Assembly: GCF_034702125.1 (NCBI RefSeq)
Contig: NC_085865.1
Location: forward strand, 27,847,914 to 27,911,913
Length of the DNA stretch: 64,000 nucleotides
Reading direction: 5' to 3'
Origin: Engraulis encrasicolus
Taxonomy: Eukaryota > Chordata > Actinopteri > Clupeiformes > Engraulidae
Part shown: positions 33,694 to 44,486 of the stretch, in pieces
Layout of the letters: every line of letters begins with the position of its first letter
Position numbering within the stretch: position 1 is the stretch's first letter
Program-made: the position numbers and the translations under genes
Notes under the pieces: model-generated
Database searches by the model: none
Seen by the model: the letters and a program-made list of their open reading frames with translations, nothing else
What the model was told of the DNA's origin: nothing

Positions 33694-34434
33694 ATTGTAT
33701 GTATTTTACATGTTTGTCTATATGATTAACACATGTTCACAGAAGAAAATACAATGTACGACTGCAAGGTCTTGTGCGTTTTTCTCACCGATATCTTAAA
33801 GGTTTATGCGTTACAAAATGTTTATTATTTTATTTATTTTCTGAACGTTTTTTTTAATAACTCCAAGGGATATGTTAAGAAACGTGTTTATCATTTGGTT
33901 TGTTTTTTGGAAAATTCAATTAAAAACATATGAAGAGATATTTTAAGAAAGGCTGTGAGTTAAAAAAAAATGCATTTTGATCATTTTGTTTTCTTTTCTG
34001 AAAATTCTTGTTTAAAATGTCATACATTTTTAATTTCCAAAATCTATTGAATGGATGAATGTTGTAGCCTACTAAAGATAATAAATGGCCAATTTGCATG
34101 ATTTTTTTGTGGGTTTTATTCTGTATTATTATTATTATTATTATTGGGAAGGTTAAATACATTCCGGCATATTTATGGGTTTTAATCGGTAGGGTTCTGG
34201 CAATCTTGTGGTAGGCTCATGGGCCATTTCTGGGTCTTCTGGCAAACATCTGGTAAGGTGCCGGCACTCTGTCGAACGTTCTTGGCATTCTACTGGCTGC
34301 TTTCTGGCATGATTCCGGCAAAATCTTGTGGGCCGTTTTAGGCCCGGGAGTAACCCCTGCATATTGCGGCATATTGCCAGGATGAATCAAGGTTTCTGGG
34401 CCATAAAAAGCCCAGAACATTTTTGCTATCTGGG

Positions 34435-35330
34435 GTGCGCTGGAGATGACATGCCGCGGCGGACATGATAATAAAACCCTTCTGTCCCTACCTTGTCTTC
34501 TTCGTAGAATCTTTTTAGTAGGCTATCCATATTTTCTCGCGAGTCCACACTGTTAACGTATGCCTTTGAATTGAACATTTTAGGCTATATTCTGCCTTCA
34601 ATCAGGCCAGAAGGCAGAAGGCATACAACGGAGATTAAAACAAAAGCCCGCGTTTCACTGACAACCATGATGAATTTAATTTGGCTAGAAACCACTATTA
34701 AAAAAGAAGGCAACTATCCCATGCATCTGGGCAGAATCCGCTTTGGGTGACTATGGCAGCTCACGCTCTGTTTACATACAGCCAGAGCAGGGTTCTAAAC
34801 TCAGCCAATCATGTGTTATCTCCCACAATTCCAGACCGCAATGTAAAAATAAAAAAAACCCCTGTACGTCGTTCTTAAAAGATCTTTAATGTCATTTGAA
34901 ACATTTTTGTGCATATTCTTCCGCCCATGTAATGACCTGTTGGCTATATATTAACAAAAAGTACCACTACTGTGCTATTGGTAAGAGTGCTTAAAAGTCC
35001 CACCGTCGTGCTGTAGTCTGTCCTGGTAATAAGCTATGAGTCTCCCATCAACCCCATTTTTAGCGGTAAAGAGTATACACTGACATTCGCTACTGCGCGT
35101 ATCAACGCATCGCGTCATGTCGGGGCCCCATCTTCATGGGACGCTAGGTAAAGAGTATCTCTGGGCCCCCTCGGGGCCGGGGGTTTTTGGCGCCGGTGCC
35201 CCCCCCCAGCTCCGCCCCTGAGATACATGCATATATAGCCTACCCTTCCCCTTGCAAAACGGCGGAGAGGCAGAAAGAACAAGAGTAGGAAGACAAAGAA
35301 AGTAGGACAGAGATCCTCCTTCAACCATCC
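34435..35330. other. No recognisable gene
   Basis: Nothing supported apart from a G/C-rich segment near 35160-35220, which may be an end of another degraded element. Confidence 0.5.
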
Positions 35331-37702
35331 TTCATTTAATTACTGATTATCACTCACAATACACAATACGCTCAGAGAGAAAAGCATATTTTTCCAAAAT
35401 CATAACAGACAACCAGCATAATGCGAAAGTTCTTTTTTCCACTATTGACCACCTGCTTAATCCAACACATAGCAATAACAACCTAAATGCAGCATCACAT
35501 GCCAAGTGCGAGGAATTTGCTAGATTTTTTAATAAAAAGATTGCCGACATTAGAGAAGGCATCCAAGGTGGAAACGCAGCAACCTCTGTCGCCCACTCAG
35601 GCGATACACCGAGGGGAGGGTTAAACCCCCCTAGGAGACCTGAGAGCTTCCAAAAGTTTTGTCCAATTACAGAGGACGACCTCTGTAAAATAGTCAGGGA
35701 AAGTAAGCAGTCTACCTGCAGCCTTGACGCGATCCCCACATATCTGCTAAAAAACATACTTGGTTGCTTAGCAGCACCTTTACTGCAAATTGTTAACACC
35801 TCTATGCTTACAGGCATTTTTCCAAGCTCATTCAAAACAGCCATGGTAAAGCCACTCCTAAAAAAGACAAATTTAGATCAGAATTCTTTAAACAACTACA
35901 GACCTATATCAAACCTCCCCTTTATAAGCAAGGTACTAGAAAAAGTTGTATTTAAACAGCTTAATCAACATCTGGCTGGGAATGATATCTTGGAAAAATT
36001 CCAATCAGGCTTTAGAGCCAACCATAGCACCGAAACAGCACTAACCAAAATAATAAGTGATCTTAGGCTCAACACTGCCGCAAACAAAGTTTCAGCACTT
36101 ATCCTCCTCGACCTCAGTGCCGCCTTTGACACGATAGACCACAACATACTAATTGACCGCCTTGAATCTTGGGTAGGCTTGTCCGGTCACGTCTTAGAGT
36201 GGTTCAAAACATATATTACAGGAAGACAGTTTTTTGTCACCATCGGAGAATACGTCTCCAACAAGTATGATGTGCCTTTTGGAGTTGCTCAGGGTAGTTG
36301 CTTGGGCCCTCTCCTCTTCTCTCTCTATATGTTGCCCCTGGGCTCCATCATCAGAGAGCACAATGTTGATTTTCATAGCTATGCCGATGACACTCAACTA
36401 TATATCTCTGTCGAGCCTAGCCAAACCACTGCCATTCATGCCTTGACTAAATGCATGTCTGCCATTACAGATTGGATGAACAGTAACTTCCTAAAATTAA
36501 ATGAAGATAAAACTGAAGTGTTGCTCATTGGGCCTAAGAAAAAACGTGCAAAACTCCACTCAAGCCTAGGTGACCTAAGCATACACATTAAAGATAAGGT
36601 TACTAGCCTAGGTGTGGTCATAGACTCGGATTTGAGCTTTGAGCCTCACATCAACAAGATAACAAAATCTGCTTTTTTCCATCTTAGAAATGTCAACAAA
36701 GTGCGCGGCTTGGCCCCCCGACAAGACGCTGAGAAACTTATTCATGCCTTTGTCACCAGTAGGATAGACTACTGCAATGCTCTCTTCTCTGGTCTCCCAA
36801 AAAAATTAATTGACAAATTGCAACTCATTCAAAATTCTGCGGCAAGAATCCTAACAAGAACCAGAATGAGAGAGCACATCTCTCCTGTCTTGGCAGACCT
36901 GCACTGGTTACCTGTCTCATACAGAATCGACTTTAAGATTCTGCTCACAGTATTTAAAGCATTAAATGGACTTGCCCCTAGCTATATCTCAGACATGCTT
37001 TCTTTTTATGCCCCTGCTCGAGCTCTCAGGTCCACTGATGCCAAGCTGCTAAGGACCCCCACCCCCCCGCAGAAGAAGATCGGCGACGCCGCGTTTGCCT
37101 GCTATGCGCCCAAGAGATGGAACGCCCTCCCCATCGAGATCCGATCAGCCACCTCCGTCGACTCCTTTAAGAAGCAGCTGAAGACCCACCTCTTCATCCT
37201 TGCCAACTCCTAGCTGCCAAGGCGTCATAGTGTCCCAGCCGCCGCAGCGCCCTTACTACTCGCAATCCAGCCCTGGCAGGGGGCTCCCCTAGGTGGCCGC
37301 TGGTCTCTGCCTGAGGTTTCTTCCTGACTACAGGGGGTCTTTTTTCTCAGACCTCACTGAGCTTTTTTTTTCCCCCTCACAAACTATGATTCAAGCGAAA
37401 GGGAGTTTTTCCTCACCCCTGATGCCACCAGGGGCCGCACATGAGCGCCCAATCTCTGTGTGACTATCTATGACTTATGATAGGCCCAGCCACTATGGAC
37501 CTTACACATCTAAGAATCCTGGTCCTAACCTACGTTGACCTTATGACTCTACATTCTCTGTCTATCTCTTCTTCCTCTGCCTTCCTGCTATTTCTGCCTC
37601 TCCTCTATACCTTTCCTATTTGTTAAGCACTTTGAGTTACATGCCTTGTATGACACAGTGCTATACAAATACAATTATTATTATTATTATTATTATTATT
37701 AA
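35330..37702 (+). mobile_element. 5'-truncated L2/CR1-like LINE
   Basis: Contains the C-terminal half or more of ORF2, a 3' UTR of about 450 bp and a tail ending in ATT repeats (about 37670-37702). The pre-tail sequence GTGCTATACAAATACAATTA is the usual 3' end of fish L2-type LINEs. The endonuclease part is absent. Confidence 0.85.
35336..37213 (+). CDS. LINE ORF2 reverse transcriptase, 5'-truncated
   Basis: The frame is open from about 35336 to the stop at 37213 (about 625 codons) and has no natural start; the first ATG of note is at 35804. Motifs in order: ERKAYFSKIITDN, LLKKTNLDQNSLNNYRPISN (fingers), LILLDLSAAFDTIDHNILI (first catalytic Asp), GVAQGSCLGPLLFSLYM (motif B), FHSYADDTQLYIS (catalytic YADD), then KLNEDKTEVL and LGVVIDSDLSF. 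The C-terminus has DLHWLPVSYRIDFKI and RRWNALP-like KRWNALPIEIRS. These features place it in the L2/CR1/Rex group, which copy RNA by target-primed reverse transcription. No stops or frameshifts are seen within the preserved part. Confidence 0.9.
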   Translation, partial: LITDYHSQYTIRSERKAYFSKIITDNQHNAKVLFSTIDHLLNPTHSNNNLNAASHAKCEEFARFFNKKIADIREGIQGGNAATSVAHSGDTPRGGLNPPRRPESFQKFCPITEDDLCKIVRESKQSTCSLDAIPTYLLKNILGCLAAPLLQIVNTSMLTGIFPSSFKTAMVKPLLKKTNLDQNSLNNYRPISNLPFISKVLEKVVFKQLNQHLAGNDILEKFQSGFRANHSTETALTKIISDLRLNTAANKVSALILLDLSAAFDTIDHNILIDRLESWVGLSGHVLEWFKTYITGRQFFVTIGEYVSNKYDVPFGVAQGSCLGPLLFSLYMLPLGSIIREHNVDFHSYADDTQLYISVEPSQTTAIHALTKCMSAITDWMNSNFLKLNEDKTEVLLIGPKKKRAKLHSSLGDLSIHIKDKVTSLGVVIDSDLSFEPHINKITKSAFFHLRNVNKVRGLAPRQDAEKLIHAFVTSRIDYCNALFSGLPKKLIDKLQLIQNSAARILTRTRMREHISPVLADLHWLPVSYRIDFKILLTVFKALNGLAPSYISDMLSFYAPARALRSTDAKLLRTPTPPQKKIGDAAFACYAPKRWNALPIEIRSATSVDSFKKQLKTHLFILANS

Positions 37703-40339
37703 TATGAATGTCTGCTCGAGTTCCATTCATCAATTAATTTGAATATAAATTATGACTATTTGTCTCCCCACCACACTTTTTCAGTTTTAGTGCGTGTGAC
37801 AAAGAAAGAGAAAGAGAGAGTAATGAATTTATTCATTATGGGTAATATGTTCATTACCTTAGCATTACTACTAATGAAACATGAATCATACCGGACATTT
37901 ATGACAACCTCTGCTAAATGGAGATCCAGCTAAAATCTCTTTGGTAATGACAAAAAAGGTTCTTTTTTCGGGATCATGGAGGGTCATCTCTATTTTCCAT
38001 CAAATAAATATGAGATATTTTGTATCCTGTCCATTTCAAAAACCCTTCATACTGAAGGAAACAGAAATGGCCCCTGTCCTCAGAGATGCTGTGTAATGTT
38101 TCTGTGAGTGGTTTCAGCCTTCCCTGCATTCAGAGCTGAAAGCATGTCCAGAACCCAGTTCGGTACAGTGCAGATAAAAGTCTGTTTGTGACGAGTGGCA
38201 TTCATGGCTCTTGGATCGGCCTGTGCCACTATATTCTTCTGGTCAGGGACTGAGCTTCGACAGTTCACTCCAACCAGATTTGTCTTGCTCTTCCAAGTGC
38301 TTTCACACTGCTGATTGCTGCTGTCCCAAAAAAGGAATGGGAACAACAAAATAGAGGGTGATGTTTTTATAGTGAAATACACTATCTATCTCTTTCTCTC
38401 TTTCTCTCTCTCGTCCTCAGTGGTTCTAAATAATTCAATCTTATCACATTCAAGGTAATGGAACGCGTTTAAGTCCTGAAGAATTTATGTGTGGAAATGA
38501 TGGTAGGCCAAAGTCCAAGCCATCTTGCAAGCAAATACCGCCTTGGGAGACCCACAGGTTTAAATCTCCTGTCCATCAGGCAGGAGGCGGTTTGAAGCAG
38601 TCACAGTGGGATGCAGATGAGTGGAGGAGGGTGGGGAAACTAAGAGCAGTGAAGAAAAGAGAAAAATTTGACATATGGGACGGAGAAACCGGAGGAATAG
38701 AACAGTGCATTTACTTATGATCACAGTAATTATCATTCCACCAAGCATCAGCAAAAATAGAAAAAGTCCTTAACTTAACAGCTAATATGTGTAATACGGT
38801 ATATTTTATACTTCTTTTCAAAAACAATAAGTAAACCAACCATTCCCACCCCCCTGTTTTTGGCATCACCGTCAGCAGGGCAACTGAAAAACTCCAGGAA
38901 CCTCTTGTACTGTACGAATCTCACTTACAGCCAAAAAAACGACTGAAGTTTGGGCCTTTCCCAATACTAATCTCTACCCCTACCCTTCCGCCTTCCCCAT
39001 GGCCCTTGTGATTTCAAACGAAGCTGTAAGGTGTAGGGCTTCAAATGCAACCACTACGAATTGGGATACCCCTTCAACAATTATGGAATGACACTCATAG
39101 CTGTCACTAATCCCATGCATTAGGTTGACGTTAATAGTGTTTTTTTTTCATATGCGTTTCACGGAGAAAAGGGCCATCACACATTAGGACAATGTTAAAT
39201 TTAGACAATGGAATAATTATTACCACTTTAAATCCATCAATTGCGGTGAAAATACTTAAACTCGTGTGCTATTGTGGGTGCTGCGGCTTGCCGCCAATTT
39301 TTAAACGAATTCGCAATGCATTCAGGGAAACCTGTCGTAGCCCTCCGTCGTGGAGTCTGGTGTCGGAAAATCTCTGTGCGGAGGGGTGGAAAGCCCTTCG
39401 CCGTACACTTACCCATCTGTCCGAACGTGAATCGAGATGCAACTACCCCTACACGTGGATGCGCAAAACGGAGGCAAAGGGGAAAGGCGTAGTGCTAAGC
39501 AAAGAGGCTTAAGACAAGAGGGCTTACTCACGTCATAACAGCGTAGTGCGAAATGATGGCGAGGGGAGTACGGAAATGTTATTCTTCTTCTAAGGTCAGT
39601 ATTGGAAGCACCTGGGAAGCATGCAATGACACTTCCGCGAGGGTCGGAGTGTGGAACAGGTCATAGGACAGCGTGAATGTTTGTCAGCTGTCCTTAATTA
39701 CCCCCAGCAATTACTGCTGACCAACAGCTGCCGTTAATTTGGCCACAAATTATCCATCATGGTGTCGCCCCCACAGACCATGTGCAAGGGAGTACGGAAT
39801 CGCACCCACTGACCAATGACCATGCGCAAGGGAGTTAATTTTCCATCCATCCGTGTCCTCAGGCAACGCCCCCGTACTACACCGTGGCCAATGCATTTCC
39901 CCCCAAGAGATTGTTCTTCTGTTGAGTTTCTTTGGTGCTAAGGGGTGTAATGGGATTCACCGTAAAGGCGGATTCACACCTTGTGTAACTAGGCGTAACC
40001 TCACTCATACCTCACGAGCGGAAATTACAAACATTCGAATTGCGATCATACTTCCCTGTTGCACTTTGACAAAGGAGCGTGTAAATATAGAAGTAGCAGT
40101 ATCGTCTCCTTGCCCGGGGAGTCCTTATTTTGTTTTGTTTACAGTCTGTGTTCCCAAATTCCTTATCGCAATTCTGTGCTCTCTGCCCAATGAACGAGAC
40201 AGCCAGTATTTTGTGTGTTGGTCTACTGCTTTTAAAGCAAGCATGTGCAGTCAGTTGCTCGCGCTGACTAGCGTAATTTGCGGCTCGCAGCAAGCGTGCC
40301 GAGGGCTTTACGTCACTCCCATAGATAGGTTGGCCATCG
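37703..40339. other. No recognisable gene
   Basis: No supported coding region. 39000-39500 contains GGGTAGGGGTAG-like blocks on both strands reminiscent of a degraded hAT element, without clear ends. Confidence 0.45.
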
Positions 40340-40590
40340 GTCCGTTTTTACGACGTCCGTGTGTCCCTCTGTTCATCTTTCCTCTCGTCCTCGCCTTGTG
40401 CTTAAGGCCTCGAGATGCGAGGCAACGTCATTGACACAAACTAGATTGACAGTTGGCCGTGTTTCCGAAAGCTGCAGCCGCCATGTTACTCCAGATTTTG
40501 CACTGCAAATCAACTGTATTGCTGTACTTATGTCTGGGAAATATGCATGCAATTTGTGTTATTTGCGGTCCATAGCCTAGTCTACGTGAA
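40340..40590 (+). repeat. Repeat related to the centre of the 18.7-19.8 kb element
   Basis: The segment with gtgtgtccctctgttcatct..ctcgccttg, a GCAACGTCATTGACA block and atgtctgggaaatatgcatg is homologous to 19018-19230. Both copies include an ATG followed by codons for SGKY and a C..C pair (MSGKYTCNFC in one, MSGKYACNLC in the other), possibly the start of a zinc-finger exon. Confidence 0.6.
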
Positions 40591-40784
40591 GTAATTGACT
40601 GTATGAAAGTTAAATAAGGTATATTTGAAGAGGGCCTCTCAACGTTATTTCATTAATACTGCCGTGTTCCCCAATGTTATTGAATGTGGTACGCGTTGAT
40701 CCCGTTTTAAAAAAACGTATTTACTTTGCTGGTGTTGAGGGCCGGAAAAATGGCTTGTTGAGAAACGACAGGGCTTTCCGGTCA

Positions 40785-40935
40785 CCCTCATGAATATGCG
40801 TGACGCGATAAGGAGGTGTCTCTGATTGGCTCCCTCTCATGAATATGCGTGACGTGATAATGAGGTGTCTCTGATTGGCTCCCTCCCATGAATTAATGAA
40901 ACCGCCTCCCCCGCTCGCTCTGTGTACAACTTGGG
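40785..40935 (+). promoter_or_regulatory. Tandem inverted CCAAT-box block upstream of P2X7-like exon
   Basis: Two near-identical units of about 55 bp (catgaatatgcgtgacg ... gtctctgattggctccctc), each with GATTGGCT, an inverted CCAAT box. They lie about 100-180 bp upstream of the ATG at 41009. A related pair occurs at 44945-45005. Promoter function is inferred from NF-Y-type spacing and position. Confidence 0.45.
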
Positions 40936-41008
40936 GAAGCTACAAGCTGTTAGCTAGCTAAACCGACTGCTTGTTTGGAAAACATTGTTTTTGAACTAAA
41001 ACCTCAAC

Positions 41009-41115
41009 ATGTCTTCAGAGATACAGCCTTATGTATATGACCCTGAGTCAGAGGACGATGGAGAGGAGGAGGAGGAACGGATTCCTCATCGTTTGACTAT
41101 GAACGTTTCTGAATG
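41009..41115 (+). CDS. First exon of a P2X7-intracellular-domain-like family gene
   Basis: ATG in good context (caacATGtc) opens a frame MSSEIQPYVYDPESEDDGEE, a run of Glu, then RIPHRLTMNVSEW, ending at a GT donor (TG/GTAACC). The pattern (MSSEIQPY, acidic stretch, then NVSEW before a split codon) is how members of a large fish family begin; their next exon normally starts the Cys-rich zinc-binding domain related to the P2X7 receptor C-terminus. That next exon is not found in the following kilobases, so this is probably an orphan or truncated copy, perhaps moved by a transposon. Family assignment is from recognition of the N-terminal pattern only. Confidence 0.6.
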
Positions 41116-41600
41116 GTAACCTCAATGTTTATTACTATTCTTGTTGTGTTATTACAAGTATGCTTAGCGTTTTAACAATCGCTTTCAACTATGCTTTGTA
41201 ATAATAATAGACAATGTTTTGACCAAGGGCTGATTCTGTAAGCGTTTAGTCTTTGTAATCTTTTAGTATGTTGATATTACTACAGCCAGAAAGGATCTTC
41301 CTGATTAATTCCTCCTGTAAAGTAGTGTGCTAATCTTCAGATAACAGTTCACTTACCAACACATAATGATCATTCGGTAATATTACATCAATATGAAGAC
41401 AGAAATGGTCTAATACCATTCATGTTTGCTGCCGTGAGATTCCCCAGGTACGATAGACTATTCATCTCTTGCTCAAAAGCTTGTGTGTACAACAGTGTTG
41501 GGCAGTAATGCATTTCAAAAGTAATGAATTACTGTAATGCATCACATTTTGCTGTAATGCAGTAATGTAAGGCATTACAGGGCAAAAAGCTGTAATATTT

Positions 41601-42200
41601 GTCGGCGAAGGTTATGTTTTGACCGCTGTGTATTTATTTATTTATTTGTGAATATGTTTGTTTGTTTGTTTGTACTTCGTATAACTCAGACAGAACTGAG
41701 CCGATTTTTATGAAATTCAGTGGGATGATTGGTCATGACCCAAGGAACAATCGATTACTTTTTGGGAGTGATTGGGTCAAAGGTCAAGGTCACGAAAAGG
41801 TCAAAAACGTAAATTTGCGATATCTCGGTTAATTGGCATCCGATTTGCCTGAAACCAGTGCCAAGATGTGCAGAATTCAATTCCCAATCTGGTGATGTGC
41901 CACACGTCATGGTGGTGTCCATACGTTTTTTAGCGGTTGGGGGTCAACGGTCAGTGGGGTCAAGACCTTGCGAAATGCACGTTTCTCATCTTAACTCGGT
42001 CAATTCTGGACCGATTTTTATGAAAATTACATCAACATTTCAGAAATGTGTCCACCACAATCTCCATACTAGACTAAATGGAATGGACACTCTGTCGAGT
42101 GCATACCCTAGCCAACGACACTTTATTTGCGCCCGCCTCAGGGGCCGCATATGGCATATAGGATCGCTAAAAAAAACGTACCATGGGGCCTGACTACGGA
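41601..42200 (+). repeat. Fragment of widespread GGCGAAGGT-type repeat, left part
   Basis: The sequence begins gtcggcgaaggttatg and contains CTGAGCCGATTTTTATGAAA and GGTCAAAGGTCAAGGTCACG, which recur in many animal genomes as a dispersed repeat. Imperfect 170-bp internal duplication (41690-41830 and 41990-42060). The family name is not known to me. The right-end counterpart is at about 43750-43922. Confidence 0.5.
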
Positions 42201-42248
42201 ACCATAATGCTGCCAGAGGCGAAAAAAATTAATCGCTCGAGCGACTTA

Positions 42249-42788
42249 AGCCGGGCATACACTGTGCGATATTTTCACTCGTGGGTCTTAAGCTTCTGCT
42301 CACACTGCACGATGGAATTTCACTGTTTAAAAGTTCACAGCTCACGACTCACGTCCTCACACTACACGAGCCGACAGTCGGATGCGAGCAAAATGCTTCC
42401 ACTGTACGACGCGACAGGCATGTTTCCCCGATCTGCAGAGGAGGGAACATGCACACCTGAGGTGGAGATGAGGTCGCGCTCAACAGCGAATCGCAGGGCC
42501 CTATTAATTTGTGCATGTGAAGTGTCAAATCGGGACGTAGCGCTGCTTTAACTGTGCGATTTACGCACGAGCCACGACCAGAATTTCAAACCGTTTTGAT
42601 TTTCTTGCGACCCTGCGATTGCACGATCGTGAGGCGAAATCGCTTGTCGTCACCCCATGTACACTGCACGATGCGAGACTCACGATTGACCTGCGATTGA
42701 ACAAGAAATCGGCCCGACTCTCAAAAAGTCGTGCGAGTGCCAAATTGGGGCAAAATCGGGGCAAAAGTCGCACAGTGTAAGCCCAGCT
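42249..42788. mobile_element. PIF/Harbinger-type MITE, TTA TSD, copy 1
   Basis: AGCCGGGCATACACTGTGCG and the complement of CGCACAGTGTAAGCCCAGCT are inverted ends. TTA lies on both sides (42246-42248, 42789-42791), the target duplication of PIF/Harbinger. Length 540 bp, with interior GTGCGAT/ATCGCAC motifs in both orientations. It lies within the GGCGAAGGT repeat region. Confidence 0.85.
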
Positions 42789-43074
42789 TTAGTGTCTCGC
42801 TCGAGCGAATTATTTTGTTCACCTCTGGTAGCATTGCACTTCCGTACCAGTACCGCTTAGGAGTGAGAAAATTTCTGTGGAATGCGGCAACCGGCATAAC
42901 GTTCAAAGTTTGAGTTCACAGTCAAAACAAATCAACACATCATAAGAAACCGTATTATTACACACATCATTGCTGCCCAACAGCCACACAGCAAAACTCA
43001 AGTCTGATTATATGCTGCATCCGCCTGATCCTACACAAGCAAATTGCCGTAACAGCTGGAGCATCAAGGAATCT

Positions 43075-43430
43075 CTGTCAACAACGACAGCACGCCAATC
43101 AACATCGTGACTCTGTACAGGCCACCATCACAGAGTCCCAGATTATTTCAAGATCGTGTTCAGCAGCTCTTGACATCACTGGACACCACCAACTTGATGG
43201 TCATCCTGGGAGATTTCAACTTTGATTGACTGGAGACCCCACACCACGACATCGTCCAGCTCCTCAGTCACCACGGCTTCCGCCAGTACATCAAAGGACC
43301 AACGACCGACCAAGGGACACTACTGGACCACGTATACATAAACCAGGCGGTCACAGTACATCTGGAAGTCGTGGACACTTACTACTCTCACCACGACATC
43401 ATTTGTGTGTCTCTCGTGTTGTAATTATTG
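43075..43430 (+). pseudogene. LINE apurinic-type endonuclease fragment
   Basis: The frame reads INIVTLYRPPSQSPRLF, MVILGDFNFD, a TGA, LETPHHDIVQLL, GFRQYIKGPTTDQGTLLDHV and TYYSHHDIICVSL. YRPP, GDFN, T..G.LDHV and SHHDII are conserved in the C-terminal half of LINE endonucleases of the L2/CR1 type. One in-frame stop follows GDFNFD. It is not linked to the RT at 35-37 kb, which lacks this domain. Confidence 0.75.
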
Positions 43431-43749
43431 AGCGTAATTATAGTGACAAGTACTGACTGCTTCGGAAATAATTCAATATATAATATCAGCTCGTAATTTG
43501 GTCTTAAACCTGAGGTTGACTATTGTGACTATTTCAATGCCGATAAAGATGATTTCATATGTTTGATATTCATTTACATGTACACGTCTTTTACAATTAA
43601 ATCCAATGGGGACATGTTATTAATGTATGTTGGTTATGTGGAATAAAACATTAATATCAAGGTAATAATTGTTAATTTTTGTCTATGTGGCTCCAGTGAC
43701 TTTTCTTTGCCAAGCACTATATGCCAGAACAATGTGTGCATGCTGAATT

Positions 43750-43922
43750 GAATAAGACGTCAAGAATGGGCCAAAAATGTAATATTATGATATTCCGGTT
43801 CGATTTAAATGAAACTAACACCAAAATTTGGAGAATGTTATGCCCCACACTCTGAAGATGGCCAGAAAAAAATAAGTGGCGTAGGCGAAGGTTTGCGCTC
43901 TACCGAGTGCCCGTTCTAGTTA
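43750..43922 (+). repeat. GGCGAAGGT-type repeat, right end
   Basis: Contains GGCGAAGGTTTGCGCTCTAC and CCGAGTGCCCGTTCTAGTT, the recurrent 3' terminus of the same dispersed repeat as 41601-42200. The two parts may be one old copy split by later insertions (Harbinger MITE, LINE fragment). Confidence 0.5.
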
Positions 43923-44456
43923 CTACTTAGTTACAATGCTATAACTCAAGTCATACTCTGATGCTTATGCAGAATACATGTTCAAGTATACATTAAAAAG
44001 AAAAGAAACTGTTTACTTCCAACACAAGAGGTAACTTGTCTGAGTAAACAAGCAGATCCATGTACTTCTGTTATGATCAGCAAACTGTGGTTGGCTCAAA
44101 AGGGTTTCAGTGTTTTTCAGTAACATCCCAGTCTCTCATTGGGTGGAGTGGAGTAAATGGTGTAACAACTATGTAATGGCATGGGCTAGTGTTATAGGTA
44201 CCAAAAATGTACTGACACCTCTGCACTTATTTGTGATGGGTAGCCTTTGTCGTTGATAAATGATACACATTCATGTTCAACATATTAGGTAATGACAAGA
44301 CTGACCGATACCATCACCCCTGTGGCCTGCATGAGCCAACACCCCGGACTGGAACCTGTGTGCCTAAATATATATGGAAATGTGTGGAACACAACACAAG
44401 CGTCTTGTTATATTTAGCTGGCTGTGATGTCCCACAGATTAACTCCATGCTAAAAT
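43923..44456. other. No recognisable gene
   Basis: Nothing supported; probably old repeat and the degenerate 5' part of the PLE that follows. Confidence 0.45.
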
Positions 44457-44486
44457 TATTTTATGTACAAATATACTCACTATTTG

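Larger units (their letters stand above)
28198..34434 (+). mobile_element. Candidate 6.2-kb TIR element with spliced micro-exons
   Basis: CCCAGATAGCAAAA at the left end is mirrored by TTTTTGCTATCTGGG at the right end. Both termini carry dense subterminal motifs of the type TTCTGGCA, TTCCGGCA and GGCAA in alternating orientation (28210-28440 and 34160-34420). Inside, on the plus strand, a first exon with a clean donor ends at 28645 and three related micro-exons follow. No target duplication is evident, so the alternative is two separate copies of one small element in opposite orientation. No transposase was recognised. Confidence 0.45.

Noticed and set aside
35350..35844. 164-codon minus-strand frame
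   Set aside because: It is the antisense shadow of the LINE ORF2 N-terminal part, which is open in the sense frame.
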